Origin: DATFVJ01 sp963826515
GTDB lineage: Bacteria > Actinomycetota > Actinomycetes > Streptosporangiales > Streptosporangiaceae
Reading direction: 5' to 3'
Length of the DNA stretch: 64,000 nt
Assembly (NCBI GenBank): GCA_963826515.1
Contig: CAWGXI010000002.1
Location: 620,001 to 684,000, forward strand
Shown: piece after piece, positions 34,685-43,894 of the stretch
Layout of the letters: every line of letters begins with the position of its first letter
Position numbering within the stretch: position 1 is the stretch's first letter
Position numbers and translations under genes: made by a program
Notes under the pieces: model-generated
The model's database searches: none
Told to the model about the DNA's origin: nothing
Seen by the model: only the letters and a program-made list of their open reading frames with translations

Positions 34685-37600
34685 CTACCGCGCGGGCGGT
34701 GGATCGGGGTCCAGGTCGGCTTCCGCGAGAAGGCGGGCGGACGCGCCGGGGTCACCCAGCAGAGCGGCGAGCAGATGCCGCGCCGGCCACCTGCCCGACG
34801 CCCAAGCAAGCCCGCAGGCGAGGCCGCCGGGCCCGGCGTGCACGGCGCCTGAGGTGTAGCGCCACGGCACAGCAACGCCGTCCACAACCAGCTGGTCATG
34901 TGCGTAGTACGTCGTGGGAGCCTCAGGCAGCACCGCGCGCGCGATCGCGGGGGCCTGGCAGCATACTGGTGACGACTCGATCCGGCCGGCGACCTCCTCC
35001 GAGACCAGCGGCAGGTCCAGCAGGTCAGCGAGCCGGAGTGCCCGGTCGCAGGGTGCCAGGACGAGCGGCTGTGCAGCCACCAGCGGCCACAGGTCCGGGG
35101 CGTCGAGTACCAGCGCATCCTCGGCGTCGGCCACGACAACCTCGCCCCCGCACACCACACGCACCCGATCCGGCGGTGCGGCCTCGCCGACAGCCGCGAG
35201 CGCCGCCCACAGTGCGCGCAACTGCGCCCGCGTCACCGCCCGCCCGGGGTCGGCCATCCGGTCAAGCAACTCGTCCGGGCCGCCCGGCTCTGCGAGCAGC
35301 TCGGCGAGCGAGGTGCGTACGCCAAGCGCGCGGGCGACCGCCGGGTCCGCTGGCAGATTGGCCTCGTCGTACAGGCCCGCGAGCAGCGGGTCCGTGCCTG
35401 CGACACGCACCTCAGTGGGCCGATGGCCGCCGAGGACCGGATGACGGCGCAGCCACCAGGCGGTGTAGGCGGGCACGTCCGCGTGGCGGCCGTCTGCGAG
35501 CAGGACCCGGGTGGGCTCGACGAGCCCCGCCCGCAAGGACGGTGCGGCGATCAGCTCAAGTGCCCGCGGCCAGCGTGCCGGGTCGACGAACTCAAGGTCG
35601 CGGACGGCCAGCACTTCCGCAGCCACCGGCGGCACGTCACCGCCGGGCAGCCGCGCGCTCGTGTCGTCCGCCCACTCCTGCGCCCCGTCCAAGTCCAGGT
35701 CGGGGGCATCGAGGGCAACGTCCTGCGCGACCAGCAGGCTGAATGACGACAGCACGCCGGCTGCCTCGAGCGTCGCGGCGCCGTAACGCTCGAGAGTCGC
35801 CGGGCAGACGGTGCCGAACGGCGAATCCGCCGCGACTACTTCGGCCAGCGGCCCGCCGGGGAGCAGGAGCTCGCCCGCCGCATACCAGTCGCCGTCGGCG
35901 CCCGGCAGCGCCAGATCCGCGAGCCAGGGCTGCTCACCAGGCCGCAGGTGCGCCGCCGCGACGATGCTGAGCACCGCGTCGGCGAGCGGGCCGGGATCCT
36001 CCTCGTCGCAGGAGGCCGCGACCGCCGCGCGCACGGCCGGATCGGCCAGGACACCCCGAGGTGTCGCCTCCACGGCGCCCAGCCGGGCAAGCAACGGGTG
36101 GACCGCGCCGGGATGCACGACGCGCAGGCCGAGTAGCGCCAGCCGGCCGGGATCCTCGAGATCGGGCCCGGGGAGCAGCAGCCCGCGCGGGCCCCGCACC
36201 AGCCGCCCGTCGGCGAGCGGCACCGGCAAGGCCCCGAGCTCGCCAAGCCCGCCCGGCTCCGCGGCGGCCAGCGCCGCGTACAGCCGCCGCCACCAGGCCG
36301 GGTCGCGGTCGAGCGAGGCGAGCGTGTCGGCAAGCTCGGCCAGCCCGAGCCGGCGCACGCCAAGTACGGCGTAGGCGGGATGCCGCGCAGGCCCCGCGAC
36401 CAGGCCGGGCAGCACCGGCGCCAGGCAGCCGGCGAGGCCGGGGAGAGCTGCGTCCAGGACCACCGCGGCACGCGGCTGGACCCGCGCGCCAGGCCGCTGC
36501 GCGGCGGGAAGGAATGCGGTCTCCTGCAGGCGCGCCAGGATCGCGCGACGCAATTGCGCGTCAAGCTCGCCCTGCGCGACCGGACCCGGGACCAGATCGA
36601 GCAGTCCGGCGCCTGGGGCGAGGCTGGGCAGCAGGCGGGCGTAGACCTCGGCGGCCTGATCGAGAAGGAAGTCTGTGAGCGAGCACGGCGCGACGTGGCG
36701 GCGGTCGGGACTGAGCGGGAACGAGGCGAGCAGCAGCGCCGGGAGGCCAAGCGGTTCGCTGGTCGGCGTGGGCGCGTGCACGACAGCGCCTACCCCCGCT
36801 GGCAGGCGGCCGGCCAGCGCGTCGCCGTTCCCGCCGCCCCGCATGACGGGCACCGCCCAGCGCACCGACCACGACGGGCGCGCACGCTCCTCGGCTGGGC
36901 GCCCGGCGAGGAGCCGCGGATCGGCCCGGCCAGCCGCGGTCGCCGTGCGCCACCTGCTGGCTGCCCCGTCGACGGTGATCGTGACGCCGTCGCCATCATG
37001 CACCGCGGTCAACGTACGTGCCGCGCCGTCGACCTCGATCTCGATAGTGGCGAGGGCAGGCAGCGCGAGGAGGAGCGCGGGCCCTGTCTCGGCGAGCAGG
37101 CGCTTGACGAGCCCGGCGGCGGTCTCGTCCCGCAGGCGCAGCGTGACAGCTGTCACGAAACCTTCGGGGGGCGCGCCGTCCGCGGGGAACGGAAGCCGCA
37201 GCACAGGGAGGTGACCCGACCTCGCCGTGAGCTCGGCGGCCAGCTCGGGAATCCGCCGGACGATATCGCCGGCGGCGCTGCGCGACCAGCTCACCGCGCC
37301 GGTGATCGAGGAAATCCGCGGCTCGTCGCTGACCGCGACCGCGGCGGCGAAACCCACACCGAACCTGCCGACAGCTGTCTCGTGCGCGGTGCCGGCCGCA
37401 CCGGACCCGCGCTTGCTAGAAGCACGCAGCGAGGACAGCGCCGCGACGCCCGCCGCGTCCAGCGGCGCACCTGTGTTCGCGGCCACGAGCGTTCCCGCGC
37501 GCAATGTCAGCCGCAGCCAGCCCGCCACTCCCCCGCGCGCCGCGGCGTCGGCCGCATTCTGCGCCAGCTCCACAACAATGCGGTCCCGGTAGCCGCCGAG

Positions 37601-37720
37601 CGCGTAGTCCTCTTCCGCGTTGGCGTCCTCACGGAACCGCGCAGGCGACGCCGCCCACCCGTCGAGCACCCGGCGGCGCAGCTCTTCAGTGCCGAACGGG
37701 TCCGACTGGCTGGCCTGCAC
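34685..37720 (-). CDS. sacsin-like GHKL ATPase-domain protein
   Basis: A large soluble protein of 1011 residues. Its N-terminal about 200 residues form an Hsp90/sacsin-type GHKL ATP-binding domain: ELAQNAADAA at 51-60 holds the Mg2+-binding Asn, and the lid motif GRFGVGF is at 118-124, ahead of SDEPRISSITG. The long Ala/Leu-rich remainder has no recognised catalytic motif. Actinomycetes commonly carry one such protein of unknown function; a chaperone-like role is only inferred from the domain. It has no close partner gene on its strand. Confidence 0.82.
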   Translation of the reverse strand: MQASQSDPFGTEELRRRVLDGWAASPARFREDANAEEDYALGGYRDRIVVELAQNAADAAARGGVAGWLRLTLRAGTLVAANTGAPLDAAGVAALSSLRASSKRGSGAAGTAHETAVGRFGVGFAAAVAVSDEPRISSITGAVSWSRSAAGDIVRRIPELAAELTARSGHLPVLRLPFPADGAPPEGFVTAVTLRLRDETAAGLVKRLLAETGPALLLALPALATIEIEVDGAARTLTAVHDGDGVTITVDGAASRWRTATAAGRADPRLLAGRPAEERARPSWSVRWAVPVMRGGGNGDALAGRLPAGVGAVVHAPTPTSEPLGLPALLLASFPLSPDRRHVAPCSLTDFLLDQAAEVYARLLPSLAPGAGLLDLVPGPVAQGELDAQLRRAILARLQETAFLPAAQRPGARVQPRAAVVLDAALPGLAGCLAPVLPGLVAGPARHPAYAVLGVRRLGLAELADTLASLDRDPAWWRRLYAALAAAEPGGLGELGALPVPLADGRLVRGPRGLLLPGPDLEDPGRLALLGLRVVHPGAVHPLLARLGAVEATPRGVLADPAVRAAVAASCDEEDPGPLADAVLSIVAAAHLRPGEQPWLADLALPGADGDWYAAGELLLPGGPLAEVVAADSPFGTVCPATLERYGAATLEAAGVLSSFSLLVAQDVALDAPDLDLDGAQEWADDTSARLPGGDVPPVAAEVLAVRDLEFVDPARWPRALELIAAPSLRAGLVEPTRVLLADGRHADVPAYTAWWLRRHPVLGGHRPTEVRVAGTDPLLAGLYDEANLPADPAVARALGVRTSLAELLAEPGGPDELLDRMADPGRAVTRAQLRALWAALAAVGEAAPPDRVRVVCGGEVVVADAEDALVLDAPDLWPLVAAQPLVLAPCDRALRLADLLDLPLVSEEVAGRIESSPVCCQAPAIARAVLPEAPTTYYAHDQLVVDGVAVPWRYTSGAVHAGPGGLACGLAWASGRWPARHLLAALLGDPGASARLLAEADLDPDPPPAR

Positions 37721-37928
37721 AGTGTGGATCCCCCCTGCCCATCACGGCGCCCGCATATCCGGCTCGCTCACCAGGCTCTGTACTCGCACGCCCGCGTGCT
37801 CGCCACGCCCGGCCCGCAGACCCGACCATATTCCGGCGGCGTAACGCACCGCGCCCCTGGGGCCCGCCCATATCCGGTATCCGCGTCCCCCGCCCGGCTC
37901 GGACGGCCGCCGCCGGAGGCGCCACATC
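37721..37928. other. intergenic region
   Basis: About 210 bases upstream of the divergent sacsin-like gene and the small membrane gene. No clear promoter elements recognised. Confidence 0.3.
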
Positions 37929-38135
37929 TTGATCGTCCTGGGCGCGGGGTTGTATGCAGGCAGCCGGTTCGATCGCGCGCGCCAGGCTCATGAGCGCTTC
38001 AGCAGCTACCGGGCGAGTACCGTCAGCGGTCTCGGCAGCTGGCTCAAGAACATGATGGTCGCCGTCCTCGGGGCTGGCGCTCTCATCTTCGTGTTCGTGC
38101 TGTACCTGCTCTTGGTGCACTTCCAGGTCGGCTGA
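37929..38135 (+). CDS. small membrane protein
   Basis: A 68-residue product starting at TTG 37929 with GGAGG about 9 bases upstream. The N-terminus is LIVLGAGLYAGSRFDRARQA. Residues about 40-64 (NMMVAVLGAGALIFVFVLYL) form a clear transmembrane helix. No family recognised. The non-ATG start is uncertain. Confidence 0.45.
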   Translation: MIVLGAGLYAGSRFDRARQAHERFSSYRASTVSGLGSWLKNMMVAVLGAGALIFVFVLYLLLVHFQVG

Positions 38136-38246
38136 ACTTGCGGCCGTTCCCGCGGTGGCGTACCCGACGCCGAGCGCGCTTGCGGCACTGGCACTGGTGC
38201 TGGCCTGTTCGCGCTAAGGTCCAAAGAAACGGGGAGGAGGGTGGCT

Positions 38247-38900
38247 ATGGCAGAGACGACGCCGTTCACGATCGGGGCGGATGCCAGCTGCAGCGACGGG
38301 GTGTGTGGCGAGGTGAGCCGCGTGGTCGTCGACCCCGTCGCGCGTGCGGTGACTCATCTGGTGGTCGAACCGAAGGGCCGGCGGGGGCTCGGCCGCCTTG
38401 TTCCTCTCGACCTTGTCGACACCACGACGGGCGAGATCCGGCTCGGCTGCACCATGGCGGAGTTCGAGAAGCTTGACTCCGCCGAAGAGACACAGTTCGC
38501 ACCGGGAACCAGGGGCTACGCGGCCTACGGCCCTGAACAGGTGCTGTCCTGGCCGTACGCCAGCCTGGGCGGCGGCACGAGCGTGAGCGGCGACCTGGTT
38601 ACGGGGGTCTCGCAGACCATCACCTACGACACCGTCCCCTTGGGTGAGGTGGCGGTGCGCCGCGGCGAGCACGTCCATGCCACCGACGGCGACATCGGGC
38701 AAGTCCAGGGACTCGTCATCGATCCGCGTAACCACCACGTGACGCACGTGCTCCTCCAGGAGGGGCACTTGTGGGGCCGCAAGGAAGTGGCCATCCCGAT
38801 CAGCGTTGTGATTGGCGTTGACGACGGCATCCGGCTCCGCATCACCAAGAATGAGGTGCAGGACTTGCCGCCCGTGGACATCGAGCACCCGACCGGCTAG
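38247..38900 (+). CDS. PRC-barrel domain protein
   Basis: A 217-residue protein with two PRC-barrel-like halves. The first is about residues 5-70 (FTIGADASCSDGVCGEVSRV, VVVDPVARAVTHLVVEP) and the second about 130-210 (LGEVAVRRGEHVHATDGDIG, LVIDPRNHHVTHVLLQEGHL). PRC-barrels occur in photosynthetic reaction centre H subunits, RimM and many actinobacterial stress proteins; the specific role is unknown. ATG 38247 is 8 bases after GGGGAGGAGG. The stop is followed immediately by a 14-bp minisatellite. Confidence 0.82.
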   Translation: MAETTPFTIGADASCSDGVCGEVSRVVVDPVARAVTHLVVEPKGRRGLGRLVPLDLVDTTTGEIRLGCTMAEFEKLDSAEETQFAPGTRGYAAYGPEQVLSWPYASLGGGTSVSGDLVTGVSQTITYDTVPLGEVAVRRGEHVHATDGDIGQVQGLVIDPRNHHVTHVLLQEGHLWGRKEVAIPISVVIGVDDGIRLRITKNEVQDLPPVDIEHPTG

Positions 38901-38984
38901 GCCCGCCAGGATGGGCCCGCCAGGATGGGCCCGCCAGGATGGGCCCGCCAGGATGGGCCCGCCAGGATGGGCCCGCCAGGATGG
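38901..38984 (+). repeat. 14-bp tandem repeat, 6 perfect units
   Basis: GCCCGCCAGGATGG repeated six times without a mismatch, starting on the base after the TAG of the PRC-barrel gene. The unit length equals that of the array at 8385-8594, but the sequence is different. Confidence 0.97.
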
Positions 38985-39098
38985 GAGGAGAGCAACGGTT
39001 GCGGGCTGCGCATCGGTGCGGAGGTCGCCGCGGTCGAGGATGCCTTCCAGCGGCGGGCAACCAATCTCGCCAGCGGGTCTGCGTGGCCGGAATCTCGC

Positions 39099-39548
39099 TC
39101 ATACCGACACCACGATCATGACGGTGCGCCCGATCCTGATCTTGTCGCCTTTCTTCAGCCGCTGAGCCGCGTAGATGCGGCGCCCGTTGAGCCAGGTGCC
39201 GTTGGTTGAGCTGAGGTCTTTGACGTACCAGATGCCGCGGGCGAACTGGAAGAGGGCGTGGTGGCTCGAGGCATGCTCATCGCTGATGGCCAGTGTGCCC
39301 TGGCGGCCCGCAGTGAAGTCGGTGTGGAAGATGCAGGTCTCGCCTCCGGCCTGGACGACGAGCGACTGGGCGGAAAGGGCATCGGCGAGGGTGACGTCGC
39401 CCTGGCCGGTGACGGCCGACACGGCGGCCCGCCAGGCTTGCTGCTCCTGCTCGGTGGTGTCTTCCCACGGCGGGAGAGATCCTTGGCGCGCGCCGCGGTG
39501 GGCTTCGTAGGCGGTTCGTGCGAGGCGTTCGAGGTCAGTGCTGGTCAC
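39099..39548 (-). CDS. FHA domain protein
   Basis: A 149-residue protein. The N-terminal region (DLERLARTAYEAHRGARQGS, LPPWEDTTEQEQQAWRAAV) resembles a short module seen next to FHA domains. The C-terminal FHA domain (about 65-149) has SDEHASSHHALFQF, WYVKDLSSTNGTWLNGRRI and GDKIRIGRT, giving phosphothreonine-binding potential (SxxH and STNGT). The start is GTG 39548. No kinase gene is nearby, so the partner is unknown. Confidence 0.82.
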   Translation of the reverse strand: MTSTDLERLARTAYEAHRGARQGSLPPWEDTTEQEQQAWRAAVSAVTGQGDVTLADALSAQSLVVQAGGETCIFHTDFTAGRQGTLAISDEHASSHHALFQFARGIWYVKDLSSTNGTWLNGRRIYAAQRLKKGDKIRIGRTVMIVVSV

Positions 39549-39850
39549 GCATCGATGATGCCAGAGGGGCAGTGGCCCGTGTCCCCCGCACAAGTCCGCG
39601 CCAGCCACGGCAGCCAGCGAACTGCCCGGCCGCATGCACCGGCCAGGCAAGCGGGCTCAGAGGTAACCATGGGCATGGTCATCCCGATCGCGTCCGGGAC
39701 CGACGTGAGGACCTTTGTCCCTGACCGGATGCCTGACTGCGCGGGTCTGCTAAATGGGAATGTTCGCCGATGAGGGAGTCTTGCTGGATGCCAGTTTCCG
39801 CTCAGCCCAGTTGTCCCGTTACTAGCAACCCTCTAACTGTATCTAAAGGA
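39549..39850. other. intergenic region upstream of the desaturase
   Basis: About 300 bases between the divergent FHA and desaturase genes. No gene recognised; the 3' part (39800-39850) is AT-richer and probably carries the desaturase promoter. Confidence 0.35.
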
Positions 39851-39875
39851 ATGCTCCATTCATGTTTTGGAGCAT
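39851..39875 (+). promoter_or_regulatory. hairpin/operator-like inverted repeat before the desaturase
   Basis: ATGCTCCA (39851-39858) and TGGAGCAT (39868-39875) form an 8-bp inverted repeat with a 9-base AT-rich loop, 36 bases before the desaturase start. Could be a repressor site or a 5'-leader hairpin. Confidence 0.5.
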
Positions 39876-39911
39876 CAGCCTGCCGTCCGTTCTTGAAAGG
39901 AGCTGATAGCC

Positions 39912-40997
39912 ATGTCGGCCCTCGTGAAGGGCAGGCGCGACTGGCTGACGGTCCTGTCGTTGGGCTTCAACATCGACCGTAACGGCCAGCGACGCAAGCC
40001 GGTATGGAGCAACATCGTGGCTCTGGGAATACTGTTGCCCATCTTCGGGATGTGGGGACTGTACCGTGTCTTCACGACCCCCACCGGCATCGGCCTCTGG
40101 GCGCTGGCAGCAGCTATGTACCTGTTCACGATGTTCGGCGTGACGCTAGGGAACCATCGCTACTGGACCCACCGCGGGTTTGAGGCCAAGTTCCCGCTGC
40201 AGGTAACACTGGCCCTGGCGAGCGGCATGTCGATGGAGGGCGACATCCAGCAATGGGTGATGAACCACCGCGCCCACCACCGCTTCGCCGACGTGGTCGG
40301 CAAGGATCCGCACTCGCCTTACGAATACCCCGGGTGGCGGGGCTACAAGGGCCTCCTGTGGGCGCAGGGCGTCTGGCTATTCTTCAAATACGAGCGGCCG
40401 CCGGGGTACGCGCTGCACCGCGACCTGGCCGCGGACCGGTTGGTGCAATGGCAGCGCCGGGCGTTCCCTTTCCTGGTTGTGGCGAACTTCGTCGTGCCGC
40501 TGGCGTTCTACCCGCTGTTTGGGTGGAACGCCGTGCTGATAGCCGGAGCGCTGCGAACAGCAGCCGTAATGACGGCCACCGGATTCGTCAACTCCGTCTG
40601 CCACAAATGGGGCAGCCGGGCCAAGGATAGCCGCGGGCAGGAGTTCCGCGCGGACGACAGCCGCAACAATTCGTTCGTGGCTATCGTGGCCGGCGGCGAG
40701 GGCAACCACAGCTGGCACCACGCCGACCCCGCCTGCCCCCGGCACGGCCGCAGGGTCGCGCTGGACGCCGAGGCCGTGGCGGCCGGAGCCAGGCCCGAAC
40801 GCGGCTGGCGCCCCGACGCCACATGGCGGCTCATCCAGCTCCTTGCCATGTTGGGCCTGATCTACAAGCTGAAGAAGCCGAAAGTGAAGGTCATCTTCGC
40901 AGGCAAGCAGCTGGTACCCAACCAGTCGCTCCAGCAGACTCACCTCGAGTGGCACATTAAGGAGCCAGCGGAAGTGCACGAGCTCCTTGCGGCGTGA
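39912..40997 (+). CDS. membrane fatty acyl-CoA desaturase
   Basis: A 361-residue di-iron desaturase of the stearoyl-CoA (delta-9) type. All three His boxes are intact: HRYWTH (His82-His87), HRAHH (His119-His123) and GEGNHSWHH (His266-His270). Two pairs of membrane helices are at about 33-78 and 185-222. It introduces a cis double bond into saturated acyl chains using O2 and electrons from a reductase partner not seen here. AAAGGAG lies about 9 bases before the ATG. It complements the lipid-storage acyltransferases of the window. Confidence 0.92.
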   Translation: MSALVKGRRDWLTVLSLGFNIDRNGQRRKPVWSNIVALGILLPIFGMWGLYRVFTTPTGIGLWALAAAMYLFTMFGVTLGNHRYWTHRGFEAKFPLQVTLALASGMSMEGDIQQWVMNHRAHHRFADVVGKDPHSPYEYPGWRGYKGLLWAQGVWLFFKYERPPGYALHRDLAADRLVQWQRRAFPFLVVANFVVPLAFYPLFGWNAVLIAGALRTAAVMTATGFVNSVCHKWGSRAKDSRGQEFRADDSRNNSFVAIVAGGEGNHSWHHADPACPRHGRRVALDAEAVAAGARPERGWRPDATWRLIQLLAMLGLIYKLKKPKVKVIFAGKQLVPNQSLQQTHLEWHIKEPAEVHELLAA

Positions 40998-41457
40998 CCC
41001 ACTGGATGCGCTGCCCGCGGGATCGGCGCTGCCGGCGCGCAGGGCCCAGAAATGCGATCGCGGCAGCCTCGGTGTCTGCCGCGCCACGCGGCGCAGGCCC
41101 CGGGCGACGTTGCGGTCATCGGTTCCCCGCTGTGCGGGGTCGTCCAGGCGCTGTCCACTGGGACAGCACGCCGCAGCCGTGGGTCCATCCACTGCGTGGC
41201 CAGCAGGGCCTTTTCGTTGACGCTTTTGCGGGACGCTTGCGCTGGCAGGGCTGCTACTGGCATCTCGAGGAACGGAGTCATACCGGGGCCAGCTCGACGT
41301 CGTGAGCGAAGTCGTCGTGCACCTGCCACCCGCCCGGCCGGCTGCCGGATGCGTCCTTGGCCTCGATGTGCGACACCGTCATCCGGCCGCCTGCTATGCC
41401 GCGCAGCGGCCCTTTGATGAACGCCCGGCAAGAGCGTCCTTGACCCGCCAGGAGCGG
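40998..41457. other. intergenic region
   Basis: About 460 bases without a supported gene. GGTTCCCCGCTGTGCGGGGTC at about 41120-41140 is a hairpin resembling a type I-E CRISPR repeat but occurs only once. Confidence 0.35.
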
Positions 41458-42150
41458 TCGCGTGACGTTCGGCCAGCCGGTACCGATGTCGTGGAGCCAG
41501 CCGTTCTCACGGTGGAAGGTGACTGACCCGCTCGGGTACCACGACGGCCGGGACCGTGACGGGACGGAACTCGGCAGCGCCGGTGAGCCGGTGGCTCGCC
41601 TGGCCGCCGCGGTCGTCATAGAGCTCGCGCTCTACGGCGAGCTGTTCACCGCCGACGCCTACGCCCCCGGCTTCCGGCCCTGGGATGGCAGGTCGTCGGC
41701 CCGGGTGGCCGGGATCCGCGCGCCCGAGGGCAACAAGACCCCGGTGGTGCGCCAGGAGGTCCTGCAGCCGATGCTCGCCGCAGCCCGCTACCTGGCAGGC
41801 ACCATCGGTCCCCGTGTCGCGGCGCCCGGCGAGCAAGCCCGCCGCCGGCGCGGGGAGGAACACGCCAGGCCACCTGCCGGCGCTCCGCCCGCTCATCACC
41901 CGGGCCAGAACCAAGGTGGGCACGGAAAAGCCGTGGGGCCGGGACGCCGGGGCGGTGCCACGAGCGGACAGCGGCGAGCCCATCCCCTGGACGCTTCCGC
42001 TGCATGAACGTGTCGCGGCGATGGCCCTGTCGTCGGTCTTCGTCGTGTGGAACAGCGCCCGCCTGCGCCACTTCAGCGTGTCATCTACGGGCCCGGGCGA
42101 GCCCGGCGTACCGGCCGATGTTCTGGCCAGCCGCCTTGTCGACGCCTGAC
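41458..42150 (+). pseudogene. integrase-like gene, decayed
   Basis: Two frames together resemble the N-terminal and middle part of a large actinobacterial site-specific integrase. The first is RWKVTDPLGYHDGRD, AAAVVIELALYGELFTADAY, RVAGIRAPEGNKTPVVRQEV; the second is TKVGTEKPWGRDAGAVPRAD, PIPWTLPLHERVAAMA. The C-terminal catalytic region (R-HxxR-Y) is absent and frames break at about 41830 and 42020. The family assignment rests on remembered resemblance. Confidence 0.5.
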
Positions 42151-42353
42151 GGGCGGTGACCGGCGGTCACGGGGTGACAGCCTGCGGCAGCCGTTCAGGA
42201 TCAAATACGTGCGGCCGGTAAAGATACCGAATGGCCCACGCGGACGCGCGACCCGGCGAGATCGGGGCAACCGGCCCTCCAGCAGCACCCGCAGCCGCCA
42301 GCGGCGATACTTAAGCAGGCAGGTTAGGGGCGCACAGCGAGGCCGGAGGTGGC
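42151..42353. other. intergenic region upstream of the CsoR-like gene
   Basis: About 200 bases. GGAGGTGGC before the ATG of the next gene is its ribosome binding site. The region around 42190-42230 (GGATCAAATACGTGCGGCCGG, AAGATACCGAATG) is the AT-richest and may carry the promoter. Confidence 0.3.
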
Positions 42354-42635
42354 ATGTACGGCTACACACAGAACAAGGACAGCTACCTGAAGCGGCTCCG
42401 CCGGATCGAGGGCCAGATACGCGGCCTGCAGCGGATGGTCGAGGACGACACGTACTGCATCGACATCCTCACCCAGGTCGCGGCCGCGACCAAGGCCCTG
42501 CAGGCGGTCGCCATCGGCCTGCTCGAAGAACACCTGAGCCACTGCGTCACCCAAGCCGTCGCGGAGGGCGGTGACGCCGCGGCCGCGAAGATCCGCGAAG
42601 CCTCCGACGCCATCGCACGGCTGGTACGGTCCTGA
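42354..42635 (+). CDS. CsoR/DUF156-family metal-sensing repressor
   Basis: A 93-residue all-helical repressor. The family start (YLKRLRRIEGQIRGLQRMVE, DDTYCIDILTQVAAATKAL) is present and the metal-binding triad Cys35, His60, Cys64 (TYCID, EEHLSHCV) is complete, the Cu(I) set of CsoR. RcnR-type nickel or persulfide sensing cannot be excluded. Copper binding would release DNA and derepress export. A CDF exporter gene and a His-rich peptide gene lie within 1.6 kb on the same strand, possibly its targets. Confidence 0.88.
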   Translation: MYGYTQNKDSYLKRLRRIEGQIRGLQRMVEDDTYCIDILTQVAAATKALQAVAIGLLEEHLSHCVTQAVAEGGDAAAAKIREASDAIARLVRS

Positions 42636-42837
42636 CCCGAGAGCAAGATCGCAGGAAGGCGCGCGCTGGCGCAGGCCCCTTGCTGCGGGGCAAGCGCGAT
42701 CTGTCCGCCGTGAGCACCGTGAACGGATACCGTCAGCTGCCCGCGAAGCCGCATTCATAATCTGCCGGCCCAGGGCCGGGCATCATCACATCATGCGGCG
42801 GGGCGCAAGCCCATCTACGGTTGCCGGGCCGTCATCC

Positions 42838-43035
42838 CTGGACCGGCGTGACGGTAGCCCCATGGCCGAGCACCTGGCAGAACTCGCTGGCTGCGGACGC
42901 CGAACTCGTCGAATCGTCTTGAGGTGTTCTTGGACCGTGTATGGGATGACCAGGTCTTGCGCGATCTCGCGGTTTGAGCGGCCGCCCAGGAGGGCGAATA
43001 CCTGCTGTTCGGAGGGGGAGTGTGTGGTCGGATAC
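42838..43035 (-). pseudogene. LuxR-type helix-turn-helix fragment
   Basis: Minus-strand reading gives SPSEQQVFALLGGRSNREIA then QDLVIPYTVQEHLKTI, a GerE/LuxR HTH with a missing residue in the turn. The frame then changes before FGVRSQ-like sequence. No receiver or other N-terminal domain is present. A relic. Confidence 0.6.
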
Positions 43036-43138
43036 CGGAGAGGCAGCAGGCCAGGCCGGACGGGCCGGGCCGTTCGGCCCTACCGCCAGCCGGTTGTTGC
43101 GACTAGCTTGCATGTAACAACTTCTGGCAGAAGGTGTC

Positions 43139-43390
43139 ATGATGAGTTGCTATCACGGGTACTGCCACCACCACCACAGGGGCGGCTACGGCTACGGCCC
43201 GCCAGCCTACGGCCCGCCAGAGGCGTACGGGCCGGAATATGGGCCGCGGCGGCGCGGGCGCCCGGGACGGGCCTGGGCGCCGGACGAGGACGACCTAGCC
43301 GAGCACCTGCACGATCTTGAGGACGAAATCGGCCGGGTGCGCCGGGAACTGGAGAACCTGCGCCGTTCCCGCTCCACCCCGGATGGGTGA
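43139..43390 (+). CDS. small His-rich protein with coiled-coil tail
   Basis: An 83-residue protein. The N-terminus (MSCYHGYCHHHHRGGYGYG) is rich in Cys, His, Gly and Tyr and continues as PPAYGPPEAYGPEYGPRRRG. The C-terminal 35 residues (EDDLAEHLHDLEDEIGRVRR, ELENLRRS) form a coiled coil. It resembles DUF5320-type small proteins. The His/Cys cluster suggests metal binding, fitting its place between a CsoR-like regulator and a CDF exporter; this is inference. GAAGGTG precedes ATG 43139. Confidence 0.65.
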   Translation: MMSCYHGYCHHHHRGGYGYGPPAYGPPEAYGPEYGPRRRGRPGRAWAPDEDDLAEHLHDLEDEIGRVRRELENLRRSRSTPDG

Positions 43391-43396
43391 TCTGCG

Positions 43397-43640
43397 ATGC
43401 CCGCCACAACGGCAAGGCGGGTAATCGTCGCCGGCATGGACGGGTCGGGTGACAGCAAGGAAGCGCTGGGCGGCCAGCGAGGCCCGGTTCAGCGGCGCGA
43501 AGTCGCATGCGGTGCTGGCCTGGCGGGCCCCCGTTCAGGATCTACCTGGTGCCGGGCTACACCGAGGCCGACTACGAACGCGATGCCGCGAACGCTCTGG
43601 ATGCGGCGGTGCTTGAGGCGCTCGGGCCGGACCCGGGTGT
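43397..43640 (+). pseudogene. universal stress protein, decayed
   Basis: Begins like a UspA protein (RRVIVAGMDGSGDSKEAL). The next segment (WAASEARFSGAKxHAVLAW-like) is readable only by changing frame, and YTEADYERDAANALDAAVLE is in a third arrangement. At least two frameshifts are needed and the ATP-binding GxxG-S/T tail is missing. A true pseudogene. Confidence 0.6.
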
Positions 43641-43674
43641 CCCGGTGGAAGGCCGCCCTCAACGCCTTCGGCAT

Positions 43675-43815
43675 TACCTTCGACCCCCCAGCAGGATCCG
43701 GCCCGCAGGTACCAGCGCGGCGAGCGCGAGGTGGCCGGCCGGGTTCCACCAGGCGGTGTCGAAAAACAGGCTCGGGTGGTCGCCGAGCCGCCGCGGCGCC
43801 GGGACGAACGACTCT
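43675..43815 (-). pseudogene. amidohydrolase fragment
   Basis: Minus-strand frame reads HPSLFFDTAWWNPAGHLALA and ALVPAGRILLGGRR, like the part of metal-dependent amidohydrolases with a xxFDTSWWxPxDLLALFALVPPxRILFGSD segment. Only about 45 codons remain, and GSD is altered. Tentative. Confidence 0.45.
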
Positions 43816-43894
43816 TCCTGCTTTCCGCGGCACGGCCCTACGTTAATCAACGGAGGCAACCCGGAGGTGGACTAACTGTCCTGGGCAAGAAACC

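Noticed and set aside
36380..37993. Long plus-strand frame (about 537 codons) opposite the sacsin-like gene
   Set aside because: Arg/Gly/Ala-rich antisense shadow of a high-GC gene; the minus-strand frame has GHKL motifs.
41119..41146. A GGTTCCCCGCTGTGCGGGG hairpin resembling a type I-E CRISPR repeat
   Set aside because: Only one copy; no second repeat at 55-65 base spacing on either side and no type I-E cas genes.
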